Of a DNA stretch of 64,000 nucleotides, positions 28,263 through 36,120 are shown piece by piece; position 1 is the stretch's first letter; every line of letters begins with the position of its first letter. Below the pieces are notes generated by a model, which saw only the letters and a list, made by a program, of their open reading frames with translations, was not told the DNA's origin and made no database searches. A program made the position numbers and the translations under genes. Where the stretch lies: positions 85,758 through 149,757 of the forward strand of contig CAZBNB010000002.1 in assembly GCA_964493245.1 (NCBI GenBank). The letters run 5' to 3'. Source of the DNA: CAZBNB01 sp964493245. Lineage in GTDB: Bacteria > Pseudomonadota > Gammaproteobacteria > Legionellales > Legionellaceae.

Positions 28263-28298
28263 AATGGGTATTATAGAACCCATTATGGGTATGTTCAA
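28258..28298 (-). promoter_or_regulatory. Promoter with two palindromic operator sites and leaderless start
   Basis: On the minus strand: -35 TTGAAC (28298-28293), a 17-base spacer, -10 TATAAT (28275-28270). The ATG of the nucleotidyltransferase (28262) begins eight bases after the -10 box, where transcription would start, so the mRNA would be leaderless. Two palindromes of the form CCCATWATGGG lie at 28279-28289 (in the spacer) and 28258-28268 (over the start); centres are 21 bp apart, two helical turns. Binding by the HTH product itself is the obvious inference. Confidence 0.75.
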
Positions 28299-28324
28299 GT
28301 ATAATGTCATGTGTGTAAAGCAAA

Positions 28325-28876
28325 TTAACTACACCATCCAGAGAAATAAGAGTCACAGCCTTTTTTTGTTTTTAAATTTTCAAATATCCAACCATATTCT
28401 GTGATTTCCTTTCCATTTTCCAATTTTTTATGTGTGCCAGTAAAAGCACCGCCAATGCAAACATATTGCTGGCCTACCATTAAATGTTTCCATATGGCAA
28501 CTTTCTTTTTAGCGTAATCAATGGAGAAATTTCTTCTTGGCTCATATTCATGGGCTAACGTGGGTGACGCTTTTATGCTGATATGAGGATCACTTCTTAC
28601 TACTTTGTCGTAGGGGTCATAAGTTCCTTTGTCATACCAAACCGTTACATCCTTGGTAGAGAAACATTGCCAGTAATCAAAACCTGTAATTTCCCAATTA
28701 AATGGCTCTGGAATGATGCCGTCTACGTATCTTTTTAAATTAGTCTCGTTAAGGATCCCATAATCAGTGGTTATCAGTTGATGGGGATATTTCTTTAAAC
28801 TATTTTGGCCAATGGCGAAAAGTTGCATCGGAGCTAACAGAGCCATGGTAATGACTAGAAACAGATATTTTTTCAT
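28325..28876 (-). CDS. Secreted four-cysteine protein of unknown family (module copy A)
   Basis: The product (183 aa) has a clear signal peptide (MKKYLFLVI to LFA) and a periplasmic domain with four cysteines in YWQCF, YVCIGGAF, KKGCDSYF and SGWCS, probably disulfide-bonded. Its ATG lies two bases after the stop of the lysozyme-like gene, so translation is coupled. A homologous protein of equal layout is at 30821-31372. I recognise no family. A periplasmic partner or immunity protein for the upstream hydrolase is a plausible role, but this is inference. Confidence 0.75.
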   Translation of the reverse strand: MKKYLFLVITMALLAPMQLFAIGQNSLKKYPHQLITTDYGILNETNLKRYVDGIIPEPFNWEITGFDYWQCFSTKDVTVWYDKGTYDPYDKVVRSDPHISIKASPTLAHEYEPRRNFSIDYAKKKVAIWKHLMVGQQYVCIGGAFTGTHKKLENGKEITEYGWIFENLKTKKGCDSYFSGWCS

Positions 28877-28878
28877 GA

Positions 28879-29643
28879 TTAGCATCCATCGACAATACAT
28901 AAATAATGATGCTGAAATATTTCCATTTTCTTGGAAGGTTTTTTCCCTAACTCTCCCTTATATACAGCCACTGCATCAATCCACGTTGCTTTTTCTCCTA
29001 GCCTGGATTTAGCAATGATCATCGTTCTAAATAACCAACGTACTCCTGCACAAATATTTGCAGACGGGTCGAGTAATTTTGAATGCTCGAAACAGATAAG
29101 ATAGTTGCTCAGTTCGCCATGATGATCGCCTAAAATATGCATGGTAGCATCTGTTATTTGCATTAATCCGCGAGCACGTCCGTCTCCTTGCCCTGATGGA
29201 ATATTAGTTTCTGGATGAAAACTTGATTCTGATACAATCACTGCTTTTACCAAATCTGCTGAAAGTGGGTCAGGAAAAGAAAAAATATCATTCCAGTAGC
29301 GTGTCCAACCACGAATTTCAATATCAAATTTATCCGCATTGGGATAGCCTTTTAATACACCAGCTTTAGGAGAGCCACTTAATCGATGAAAATATTTTTC
29401 TGTGATTGCTTGAATTTCATCAAAAGTTAACAGATCTTTTTTTGATGGATTTATCGCGCAATGCTCATGTCTTTCTATCGTACTTCCATCAGGGTGTTCT
29501 TTGCTAGGAGGTGTATGAACAACATGCTTTTTAACAAAATGTTTTCCAATGGGACAAATACGCCAAGGATGAATTTTTTCATCTTTATTTTGATGTTTAG
29601 TATCATCAAACACATCTTCGAGAGTTTCATTGTTGGTTGTCAT
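28879..29643 (-). CDS. Lysozyme/SLT-like transglycosylase without signal peptide (module copy A)
   Basis: The 254-aa product has a C-terminal lysozyme-like fold: catalytic Glu139 in VSESSF, RARGLMQIT (157-164) and NICAGVRWL (196-204), the Slt/goose-lysozyme pattern. The first 110 residues are a conserved extension with HPWRICPIGKHFVKKH and ERHEHCAINPSKKD. No signal peptide or transmembrane segment is visible, unlike housekeeping transglycosylases, so export would need a dedicated system or lysis. A GGGAG ribosome-binding site precedes the ATG. A paralogue is at 31375-32133. Confidence 0.85.
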   Translation of the reverse strand: MTTNNETLEDVFDDTKHQNKDEKIHPWRICPIGKHFVKKHVVHTPPSKEHPDGSTIERHEHCAINPSKKDLLTFDEIQAITEKYFHRLSGSPKAGVLKGYPNADKFDIEIRGWTRYWNDIFSFPDPLSADLVKAVIVSESSFHPETNIPSGQGDGRARGLMQITDATMHILGDHHGELSNYLICFEHSKLLDPSANICAGVRWLFRTMIIAKSRLGEKATWIDAVAVYKGELGKKPSKKMEIFQHHYLCIVDGC

Positions 29644-29689
29644 TATTTATCTCCCATTGAATTTAATAACAATAAAAATTAACAGTTAT

Positions 29690-29718
29690 AAAATTAAAAA
29701 GCCCTTATATCTAAGGGC
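29690..29718 (-). terminator. Rho-independent terminator
   Basis: On the minus strand the perfect hairpin GCCCTTA-GATA-TAAGGGC (29718-29701) is followed by TTTTT and an AT-rich tail. It lies about 185 bases downstream of higA and just upstream of the lysozyme-like gene of module A, so it separates the HigBA unit from that module. Confidence 0.7.
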
Positions 29719-29902
29719 ATTAAGAATAATAATTAACAATTTATAACATGGTAGGAATTAGAATGGAAAAGTTCACCTAATATTGCTTTTGTTAACTATT
29801 TAAAGATTTAACCAATTGTTTTTAAATGCAAATTTATTTTTTATAATCGAATTATTGTTAATAATTAAATGCATTCAATAGTATTCTTTACATAATTTAA
29901 CA

Positions 29903-30190
29903 TTAAGCTGCGTGGCTAACGAGACATTTCACTTTAAGTTGACTACGGTTTTTTTCTGCGAGCCATAAGTCATATTTAGCTTGTTGATTTATCCAACTTT
30001 CCGCAGATGTCTCAAATGCAATGCTTAATCTGATCGCCATTTCAGGACTAATGCGAGAATGGCCATTTAATAACTCTGAAAGCGTTTTTCGAGTTACACC
30101 TAATGCTTTTGCAGTTTCTGTGACCGTTAGTTCCAAGGGCTCTATACATAATTCACGTATAACCTCTCCGGGGTGTGCTGGATTAAACAT
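29903..30190 (-). CDS. higA: HigA-type antitoxin (XRE family)
   Basis: The 95-aa DNA-binding antitoxin begins with the family signature MFNPAHPGEVIRE and has a helix-turn-helix in TETAKALGVTRKTLSELLNGHSRIS, then the AESWINQQAKYDLWLA tail seen in HigA/VapI proteins. It follows the HigB-type toxin gene by 11 bases, the toxin-first order typical of higBA. The pair is expected to be auto-repressed. The 259 bases downstream (29644-29902) are AT-rich and hold only a terminator. Confidence 0.93.
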   Translation of the reverse strand: MFNPAHPGEVIRELCIEPLELTVTETAKALGVTRKTLSELLNGHSRISPEMAIRLSIAFETSAESWINQQAKYDLWLAEKNRSQLKVKCLVSHAA

Positions 30191-30201
30191 TTTTAACCTC
30201 C

Positions 30202-30480
30202 TTAATGATAATCAACATAATCGATATCATAAGCATGATCGCCTTCAAATCTAAAAATAACTCGCCAATTTGCTTGTACCGTGACAGAATAAAAACCTTT
30301 AAGTTGTCCCTTCAATCTATGTAAGCTTAATCCTGGTAAATTCATATCTTCAGGACAGATACTGGCATCAAGCCGTGTTAGTATTAATTGTAGCCGTTTT
30401 GCATGCTGCGCCTGTATCCCTGAAAGATTGCCCGTGTTATAGAACCTACCTAATCCTTTATGTTTTATTGTTCTTATCAT
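30202..30480 (-). CDS. higB: HigB/RelE-type toxin
   Basis: A 92-aa RelE-superfamily mRNA interferase: IRTIKHKGLGRFY at the N-terminus, a two-helix hairpin, then HRLKGQLKGFYSVTVQANWRVIFRFEGDHAYDIDYVDYH, which holds the conserved R-x-x-F strand and C-terminal DYH. It is followed by the HigA gene. Its ATG overlaps the stop of the preceding integrase-like fragment (ATGA), so its translation may be coupled to that ORF. Confidence 0.92.
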   Translation of the reverse strand: MIRTIKHKGLGRFYNTGNLSGIQAQHAKRLQLILTRLDASICPEDMNLPGLSLHRLKGQLKGFYSVTVQANWRVIFRFEGDHAYDIDYVDYH

Positions 30481-30788
30481 AAATGCTCTATCTTACATAT
30501 ATCTAAATTGTAACCAGTAACGTTACGGGTGTCAATTTCTGATTGGCTTATGCGTATACCAGCTCGAATTCTTTTTTCAATATTTTCGTTTTGAGCATCG
30601 AGGAAGCTTATGAGCACAGATATGCTACTCAAAGTAGATTCCATGGCAGAATATGATAGGGACTTATTTCTAATTTGAGTAGTCACATAAAGATTGGGAT
30701 AAAACAAAGGCAAGTCGGAATGGCTGTCAATAAGTAGACAGTACCTCTCTCCTGAGTCCATCACAAATGTTTTTAATTTGCTTTTCAC
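30477..30788 (-). CDS. Integrase N-terminal (core-binding) domain protein, no catalytic domain
   Basis: The 103-aa ORF (GTG start) resembles the N-terminal SAM-like part of a tyrosine integrase family: LPLFYPNLYVTTQIRN, then SAMESTLSSISVLISFLD and a terminal arm ending in RISQSEID. The catalytic domain is absent. The stop overlaps the higB ATG by four bases, a neat coupling unusual for random decay. It may be a truncated integrase left from an island, or a retained small DNA-binding protein transcribed with higBA. Confidence 0.6.
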   Translation of the reverse strand: MKSKLKTFVMDSGERYCLLIDSHSDLPLFYPNLYVTTQIRNKSLSYSAMESTLSSISVLISFLDAQNENIEKRIRAGIRISQSEIDTRNVTGYNLDICKIEHL

Positions 30789-30820
30789 TGTATTATGCCT
30801 TAGTTAATGACAGCGTTGGT

Positions 30821-31372
30821 TTAGTTGCACCATCCAGAGAAATAAGAATCACATCCTTGTTTGGTTTTTAAATTTTCAAAGACCCATCCGTGCGCTTTGA
30901 TTTCTCTTCCATCAATTATTTTTTTCTCTGTCCCAGAAAAAGCACCACCAACACATACGTATTCTTGGTTTTTCATTAATTGTTTCCATTTAGCTACTTT
31001 TTCTTTTGCATAATCTAAAGAAAATCCTCTTCGAACAACGTAATCTTGCATTTCTACTGAGTTATTTTTTACAGTGAGGTGAGGATGGCCTCGTGTTATT
31101 TCTTCGTCTGAATCGTATTCGCCTTTTTCATACCAAGCAGAGACGTTTTTTGTTGCAAAACATTGCCAATAGTCAAAACCGGTAACATTCCAATGAAATG
31201 GTTCGGGGATAATGCCATCGACATATCTTCTTAAATTGGATTCATTGAGAATTCCATGATCATCGGTAATGAGCTGATAAGGATATTTTTTTAAAATTTT
31301 TGCATTAATGGCCAGAAGTTGCATTGGAAAAAGCAAGCATATGATTGAAAAAAAGGACAAACATTGCTTCAT
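30821..31372 (-). CDS. Secreted four-cysteine protein of unknown family (module copy B)
   Basis: Paralogue of 28325-28876: 183 aa with signal peptide (MKQCLSFFS to LLA), the shared stretches NLRRYVDGIIPEPFHW and GFDYWQCFATK, and the cysteines of YVCVGGAF, KQGCDSYF and SGWCN. The ATG again lies two bases after the stop of the lysozyme-like gene. The highest conservation is at the C-terminus; the central loop (about residues 85-115) differs most between copies, as would be expected if specificity lies there. Confidence 0.75.
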   Translation of the reverse strand: MKQCLSFFSIICLLFPMQLLAINAKILKKYPYQLITDDHGILNESNLRRYVDGIIPEPFHWNVTGFDYWQCFATKNVSAWYEKGEYDSDEEITRGHPHLTVKNNSVEMQDYVVRRGFSLDYAKEKVAKWKQLMKNQEYVCVGGAFSGTEKKIIDGREIKAHGWVFENLKTKQGCDSYFSGWCN

Positions 31373-31374
31373 GA

Positions 31375-32133
31375 TTAGCAGCCTTCAGTCATGCATAAAT
31401 AATGATGTTGAAAGATCTCCATCCATTTGTGTGGAAGGTTTTTTAAAATCCCTTTATAGTCGGCGACAGCTTCAATCCAAGTAGCTTGTCTATCTAGTTT
31501 TGAGCTTGCTGTTATTTTTTTTCTAAATAACCACCGGACACCACAACAGATATTTGCTGTTGGATTTAATAGTTTTACGTGCTCAAAGCAAATAAGATAA
31601 TTACTTAATTCACCATGATGATTACTGAGTGCGGTCATCGTTGAATCAGTAATTTGCATGAGTCCTCTAGCTCGACCATGTTTTTTTGCAGGGATATTGG
31701 TTTCTTGGTGAAAGCTTGATTCTGATGCAATGAGCGCTTTGACTAAATTGGCATCCAGCGGGTCAGGAAGAGAAAAAATATCATTCCAATAACGAGTCCA
31801 GCCGCGAATTTCGGCATCAAATTTATCTGCATAAGCATATCCTTTTAACATGCCAGCTTTTGGAGCTCCACCTAATTGATGAAAATGCTTCTCTGTGATT
31901 TCTTGGATTTCATCGAATGACAAGATATCCTTTTTTGAAGGATTTATCGCACAATGTTCATGTCTTTCAATCGTTGTTCCATTGGGATGCTCTCTGCTAG
32001 GAGGGAGATGAACAATATGCTTTTTAACAAAATGTTTTCCGATGTGGCAAAGTCTCCAAGGATGAATTTTTTCTTCAGATGCAGGAGATTGTTTTTTGCC
32101 TTCGATTTCTTCTAGCTCCGTAGTCAGCATCAT
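31375..32133 (-). CDS. Lysozyme/SLT-like transglycosylase without signal peptide (module copy B)
   Basis: Paralogue of 28879-29643: 252 aa, with catalytic Glu138 in ASESSF, RARGLMQIT and NICCGVRWL, and the same N-terminal extension (HPWRLCHIGKHFVKKH, ERHEHCAINPSKKD). The first 20 residues differ between copies. There is no signal peptide. An AAGGA ribosome-binding site lies six bases before the ATG. It is followed by its secreted partner gene and preceded by the ssb terminator, so it forms its own transcription unit. Confidence 0.85.
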   Translation of the reverse strand: MMLTTELEEIEGKKQSPASEEKIHPWRLCHIGKHFVKKHIVHLPPSREHPNGTTIERHEHCAINPSKKDILSFDEIQEITEKHFHQLGGAPKAGMLKGYAYADKFDAEIRGWTRYWNDIFSLPDPLDANLVKALIASESSFHQETNIPAKKHGRARGLMQITDSTMTALSNHHGELSNYLICFEHVKLLNPTANICCGVRWLFRKKITASSKLDRQATWIEAVADYKGILKNLPHKWMEIFQHHYLCMTEGC

Positions 32134-32269
32134 ATTTTATCCTTAATTTTTAAGATGAGTATTCTAAAATTATCTGCTAATAGAGGATGATTTTTTACAT
32201 AAAGTCATGGCATCACATAATGTTATTTATGCAACAGAATAATTTACATTTTTTATCTATGTTAACAAT

Positions 32270-32292
32270 AAAAAGCCCCTATAAATAGGGGC
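32270..32292 (-). terminator. Rho-independent terminator of ssb
   Basis: On the minus strand the hairpin GCCCCTA-TTTA-TAGGGGC (32292-32275) is followed by TTTTTATTG. It lies about 40 bases downstream of the ssb stop codon and is correctly oriented for it. Confidence 0.85.
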
Positions 32293-32330
32293 TTAGTTTA
32301 TATTCTTTACAAATAAATCTGAGGTGACCT

Positions 32331-32807
32331 CTAGAATGGAACATCATCATCTAAGCTTTCAAACGCTTCCTGTGGAATGCCTGCTGATGGTGCTGGAGCG
32401 GCTGCACGGCTGGTATTTTGTGAATAAGATGATGCCGCAGGAGGTGTGTCCATAGGGCCTGCGCCGGCGCCTTTGCCATCTAGCATTTGTAGCTCATTAG
32501 CAACAATTTCAGTGGTATAGCGCTCTTGACCTTGCTGATCTTGCCATTTGCGTGTACGTAAACTTCCCTCGATGTAAATTCTCGAGCCCTTGCGTACGTA
32601 TTCACCGGCAATTTCGCCTAGGCGATTGAAGCAAACAACACGATGCCATTCGGTTCGTTCTTGTTTTTCACCCGATTGTTTATCTTTCCAGGATTCTGTG
32701 GTTGCTAAAGAGACGGTTGCAACCGCATTGCCATTTGGCATGTAACGAACTTCTGGATCTCCGCCGACATGTCCAATTAAAATAACTTTATTTATCCCTC
32801 GTGCCAT
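32331..32807 (-). CDS. ssb: Single-stranded DNA-binding protein
   Basis: The 158-aa SSB has the OB-fold start GINKVILIGHVGGDPEVRYMPNG-type region (first part ARGINKVILIGHVGG), WHRVVCFNRLGEIAGEYVRKGS and RKWQDQQGQERYTTEIVA, a Pro/Ala/Ser-rich linker and the acidic tip DDDVPF that recruits repair proteins. A GGAG ribosome-binding site is eight bases before the ATG. It is a single gene with its own terminator. Confidence 0.97.
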   Translation of the reverse strand: MARGINKVILIGHVGGDPEVRYMPNGNAVATVSLATTESWKDKQSGEKQERTEWHRVVCFNRLGEIAGEYVRKGSRIYIEGSLRTRKWQDQQGQERYTTEIVANELQMLDGKGAGAGPMDTPPAASSYSQNTSRAAAPAPSAGIPQEAFESLDDDVPF

Positions 32808-32857
32808 GATGATTTCTCCGTTATGCGATAGGTTAGAAGTTGCTATTATATCGAATT

Positions 32858-33955
32858 TTAGACTGTGTAGTAAGAGTGCAAGTCATTCAAAATTAATTGA
32901 ATAAATACTAATACCAATACAATGAAAAATAAACGATATAGTAACAACTCTAGGGCAACTGATATTGGTTTGCCACGAATTTTTTCAAGCCCACAGTAAA
33001 CGATAGAACCACCATCTAAACTGGGTAAAGGTAATAAATTGACTAAAGCCATAGCGATATTAAAATTTGCTAGAAAATATAAAAAGATAGCCATTCCTTG
33101 AAAAAAGGTGTCAATAATGGTTTGAAACAGTCGAAATGGTCCTAGTAATGCGGCGAAAGGGATGTGTGCCGTTAAAATTTGTTTGATCATGATTAAGAAA
33201 AACCACATGAGTTGCCAGCACTGTGACCAGCTACTACATAAGGCTTGCGCGAAAGAGAGGCCTTTTATCTCTCGTATTTCAGTCGACGTGGTTTTGGGCG
33301 TAATACCAAGGGCTTCAAAAAATGTGCCGTAACGGTTTTTTTGTGTCCATAGATTTAAATTGAGTGTTGTGGCCCGACAAACTTGTTCTGGTGTACAGAC
33401 GATAATCGGGGTAACTTTTTCGCCAGTATGCATGATCAATTGCATCATCACGTCACGCCAAAAGCGCGTGTCTTGTCCTGATATTTTCGCAATGCGATCA
33501 TTGGGTTTTAAACCAGCGATGGCTGCGTGGCTCATGGGGGTGACGTGCCCGATCACCGGTGCATATTGTTTAAATCCTATCATCATCATGCACCACAGTG
33601 CGATGATGGCGACCAACACATTAGCCAATGACCCTGATAATAAAACAAGTATGCGTATCCAAATCGGCTTTTGATCCAGGCATGCGGATAACGGTTGATC
33701 TATCACCGGCGCGACACGGCTGTTTAGTAAGTGAATGCGGCCTCCGATGAGGAGTAGATTCAATTCAATTTGACAGCCAGTGCGCGTGCGCCAACGAAAA
33801 AAAGTCTTGCCAAAACCAATTGAGATTCGCTGAATAGGAATATTAAAGTAGCGAGCAACCAGTGCATGCCCGGCTTCGTGAATCCCAATCACAACCGAGA
33901 GACAAATGATTACCACGCATGTCGCAATGATGATGTGTATCAACGCATCTTGCAT
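32858..33955 (-). CDS. M50 family site-2 metalloprotease (RseP-like, short form)
   Basis: Intramembrane zinc protease of 365 aa. The first helix carries HEAGH (zinc site), a PDZ domain lies about residues 115-200 (MSHAAIAGLKPNDRIAKISG), and a late helix has LVNLLPLPSLDGG (third zinc ligand Asp). Housekeeping RseP is about 450 aa with two PDZ domains and sits with dxr/bamA; this one has one PDZ domain and lies beside ssb and a repeat. It is likely a paralogue with its own substrate. Confidence 0.82.
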   Translation of the reverse strand: MQDALIHIIIATCVVIICLSVVIGIHEAGHALVARYFNIPIQRISIGFGKTFFRWRTRTGCQIELNLLLIGGRIHLLNSRVAPVIDQPLSACLDQKPIWIRILVLLSGSLANVLVAIIALWCMMMIGFKQYAPVIGHVTPMSHAAIAGLKPNDRIAKISGQDTRFWRDVMMQLIMHTGEKVTPIIVCTPEQVCRATTLNLNLWTQKNRYGTFFEALGITPKTTSTEIREIKGLSFAQALCSSWSQCWQLMWFFLIMIKQILTAHIPFAALLGPFRLFQTIIDTFFQGMAIFLYFLANFNIAMALVNLLPLPSLDGGSIVYCGLEKIRGKPISVALELLLYRLFFIVLVLVFIQLILNDLHSYYTV

Positions 33956-34013
33956 GTCTTAACTCCTTATTGTGGGCCGATGAGGGTATGGAGTGGTGTT
34001 CCTATCAAACAAA

Positions 34014-34136
34014 CAGGACTGACGAAAAACAACGATTTTTTCGTTGGATTTTATTTTTAATTCGGTCATTTAGTCATCTAAACGCCCTCATTAAAAATAA
34101 AATCCGCCTCGACCTCGTTGTTTTTCGTCAGTCCTG
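34014..34136. repeat. Palindromic MITE-like repeat, copy 2
   Basis: A 123-bp palindrome with ends CAGGACTGACG and CGTCAGTCCTG; inner arms GGATTTTATTTTTAAT and ATTAAAAATAAAATCC pair around a short asymmetric centre. It covers the last 20 codons and stop of the truncated TraC-like gene on the minus strand and lies 59 bases from the start of the M50 protease gene. Closest to copy 3 (40720-40842), which is inverted relative to it. Confidence 0.88.
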
Positions 34137-35247
34137 GCAAAGTATCATCATAGCTTGGTATTTGATTTTCATCAAACGACGCGAGGTATTGTTGCGCTGT
34201 GTGGTATAGAAGGGGAAGCACCTTTTTTGATAGCTGTGATCTTGAAGAAATATGAAATAAGTTTGGATCAACACAAGATTGAGCATATCGGTCTGTCAGA
34301 AAAAAAGGGAGGCTAGATAGCAAACAGATACTTTGATGCGATTTTGTTGGTTTTAATTGATATCCATACGCTTGGTATCTTGCTTGGCTTTTTTTTAGAT
34401 CAGCAAAAGGGTTTCCCCCCTGCGTGATAAGCACCATATTGTGAAAGTAGTGAATAGTGTTTTTAATGGTGTGTGGCCTGAGTGTAATACTGAACAAAAA
34501 AGCACCGGGCGAATGTTGTTTGGATTTGAATACAATCGATTTATCAGACTCATGTTTTGTGAGGATATCTAAATGGCAATTGATAACATTTTGTGTGCGG
34601 GGATAATTGAGCGCGTCTAAATAGTCAATTTGCAGTGATTCTGGTTGTGGTGTGATGATCGTGTGCATTGGTGCGATGATCGAGTGAAACGCTCGCTGAT
34701 TGAGATTAACAAATGACGGTGACGATTCGAATTGACTGGGGTGCGTCAGCCATGTCCGAATGAGCAAGAGCAGCTCTACTTTCCCTAACCGCCGGTGTTT
34801 TTGTTTGGTAATTTCTAGTTTCAATTCAAATTTTTTTCGATAAGTTAAGAGTGTTTTTCTTGAAGTACGGGTTGATAGAAATAGATAGCATTGTAAAGGC
34901 CGTAAACATAACGCTGGCTGTGAGAGCGTCGATGGATGTGGTTGGCTTAAAATAATTGTACAATCAATATGCTTGGGCAATGTTTCAAATACATCTAACA
35001 GTAAAGAGATTATGTTTTCGAGATTGGTTTTGTTTAATAGTACCTGTATTCCACAGCCGTACGAGTCTTGATTATGAAAGATACTGTCGGAATCGATGGT
35101 TTGATAAGGTAAGATGTGGCTATGTGCTGAAAGGTTAAACGTTTGTTTGAAAAAATCTGGGGGCGTATTAGAATGACGCGATGAACTTGTGCCCGTTTTT
35201 GCATAAATATCAGCAGTGCCGATTAAATCAGCGATGATTCCTGTCAT
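34078..35247 (-). pseudogene. VirB4/TraC-like conjugation protein, N-terminal part truncated by a repeat
   Basis: The 389-aa ORF resembles the N-terminal half of F-type TraC (VirB4 family): an early ILPYQTIDSDSIFHN region, YGCGIQVLLNKT, a helix/strand core and GGNPFADLKKSQARYQAYGYQL with SICLLSSLPFFLTD. The Walker A and B ATPase domain that should follow near residue 430 is missing. From about residue 370 the codons (LPGLTKNNEVEAD onward) are read from the palindromic repeat at 34014-34136, which also gives the stop. No other conjugation genes are nearby. The family call is by pattern memory and is moderately sure. Confidence 0.6.
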
Positions 35248-35398
35248 GGTTGGTTTCTTCCGTGGTTTAAAACTTGCTTAATCGTGCAGTGATTCCACGA
35301 TTAGGTGCAATCCTAATACCATGAAGATAAAAATGCAACCTTTTTGTCAGGAATAAATCATACTTTGATTTTATAATAATCAAGTGATGTTGGTTGAT

Positions 35399-35460
35399 GC
35401 GCAGTCTAAGCTGCGCTCCAGTTAATGTCTTGCCCGCGCTTAGCGCCCCCCCCTCTGGAG
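35399..35460. other. Intergenic hairpins upstream of yajQ
   Basis: The 345-base gap 35248-35592 holds no gene. Within it, GCGCAG/CTGCGC (35399-35404 and 35411-35416) forms a short stem, and CTCCAG (35416-35421) can pair with CTGGAG (35455-35460) around a GC-rich loop containing a C7 run. It could be a structured untranslated region or a repeat remnant. Confidence 0.35.
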
Positions 35461-35592
35461 GCTAAAAAACCGAAAACGCATGTGCCTAATGGTATAGGTA
35501 ATGACAACTTGACTGCGTAAATGATGATTTATTTTGGACATAATGATATGATTGGCAACTGTATTAAAATAATTCAATATTAAGGAATTATG

Positions 35593-36078
35593 ATGCCTTC
35601 AATGGATATTGTTTCAGAAATAAATGAAGTTGAATTACGCCATGCAATGGAGAATACGCAGCGTGAAGTTGCGACTCGTTTTGATTTTCGCGGTATCGAG
35701 GCGAGTATCGAATTGAAAGAGTTGGTTGTCACACTGAAATCTGCATCTGACTTCCAAGTGCGTCAACTGGAAGAAATGTTTCGCAATCATTGCAGCAAAC
35801 GGGGTGTGAGCACAGCAGGTATTGAAGTAGATGACAAACCAATACACAGTGGTAAAACCTTTTCTCTAAACCTGACATTTAAGCAGGGGATTGATCAACC
35901 CACCGCAAAAATGATTGCTAAAGAAATTAAGGACAGTGGTTTAAAAGTACAAAGCTCTATTCAAGGTGATAAAGTCAGGGTTTCAGGTAAAAAGCGCGAT
36001 GATCTACAAGCATGTATCGCACATTTTAAAAAATCAAAGATTGAGTTGCCGCTACAGTTTAATAATTTTCGTGATTAG
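35593..36078 (+). CDS. yajQ: YajQ family protein (UPF0234), possible c-di-GMP-binding nucleotide-binding protein
   Basis: The 161-aa product matches YajQ: MPSMDIVSEINEVELRHAMENT-type start (first part MPSMDIVSE), REVATRFDFRG, VHSGK-like IHSGKTF, KMIAKEIKDSGLKVQ and the C-terminal PLQFNNFRD. Family members bind nucleotides or tRNA, and in Xanthomonas c-di-GMP. Two adjacent ATGs follow AAGGA; the second (35593) has the better spacing and gives the canonical MPS start. Confidence 0.95.
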   Translation: MPSMDIVSEINEVELRHAMENTQREVATRFDFRGIEASIELKELVVTLKSASDFQVRQLEEMFRNHCSKRGVSTAGIEVDDKPIHSGKTFSLNLTFKQGIDQPTAKMIAKEIKDSGLKVQSSIQGDKVRVSGKKRDDLQACIAHFKKSKIELPLQFNNFRD

Positions 36079-36120
36079 AACGATGAGATCAGGCATGAAC
36101 ACGGGCAACATTGATTACCA

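Noticed and set aside
28283..28310. Start of the nucleotidyltransferase at the upstream ATG codons
   Set aside because: These codons lie inside the -35/-10 promoter and operator, so they would not be on the transcript.
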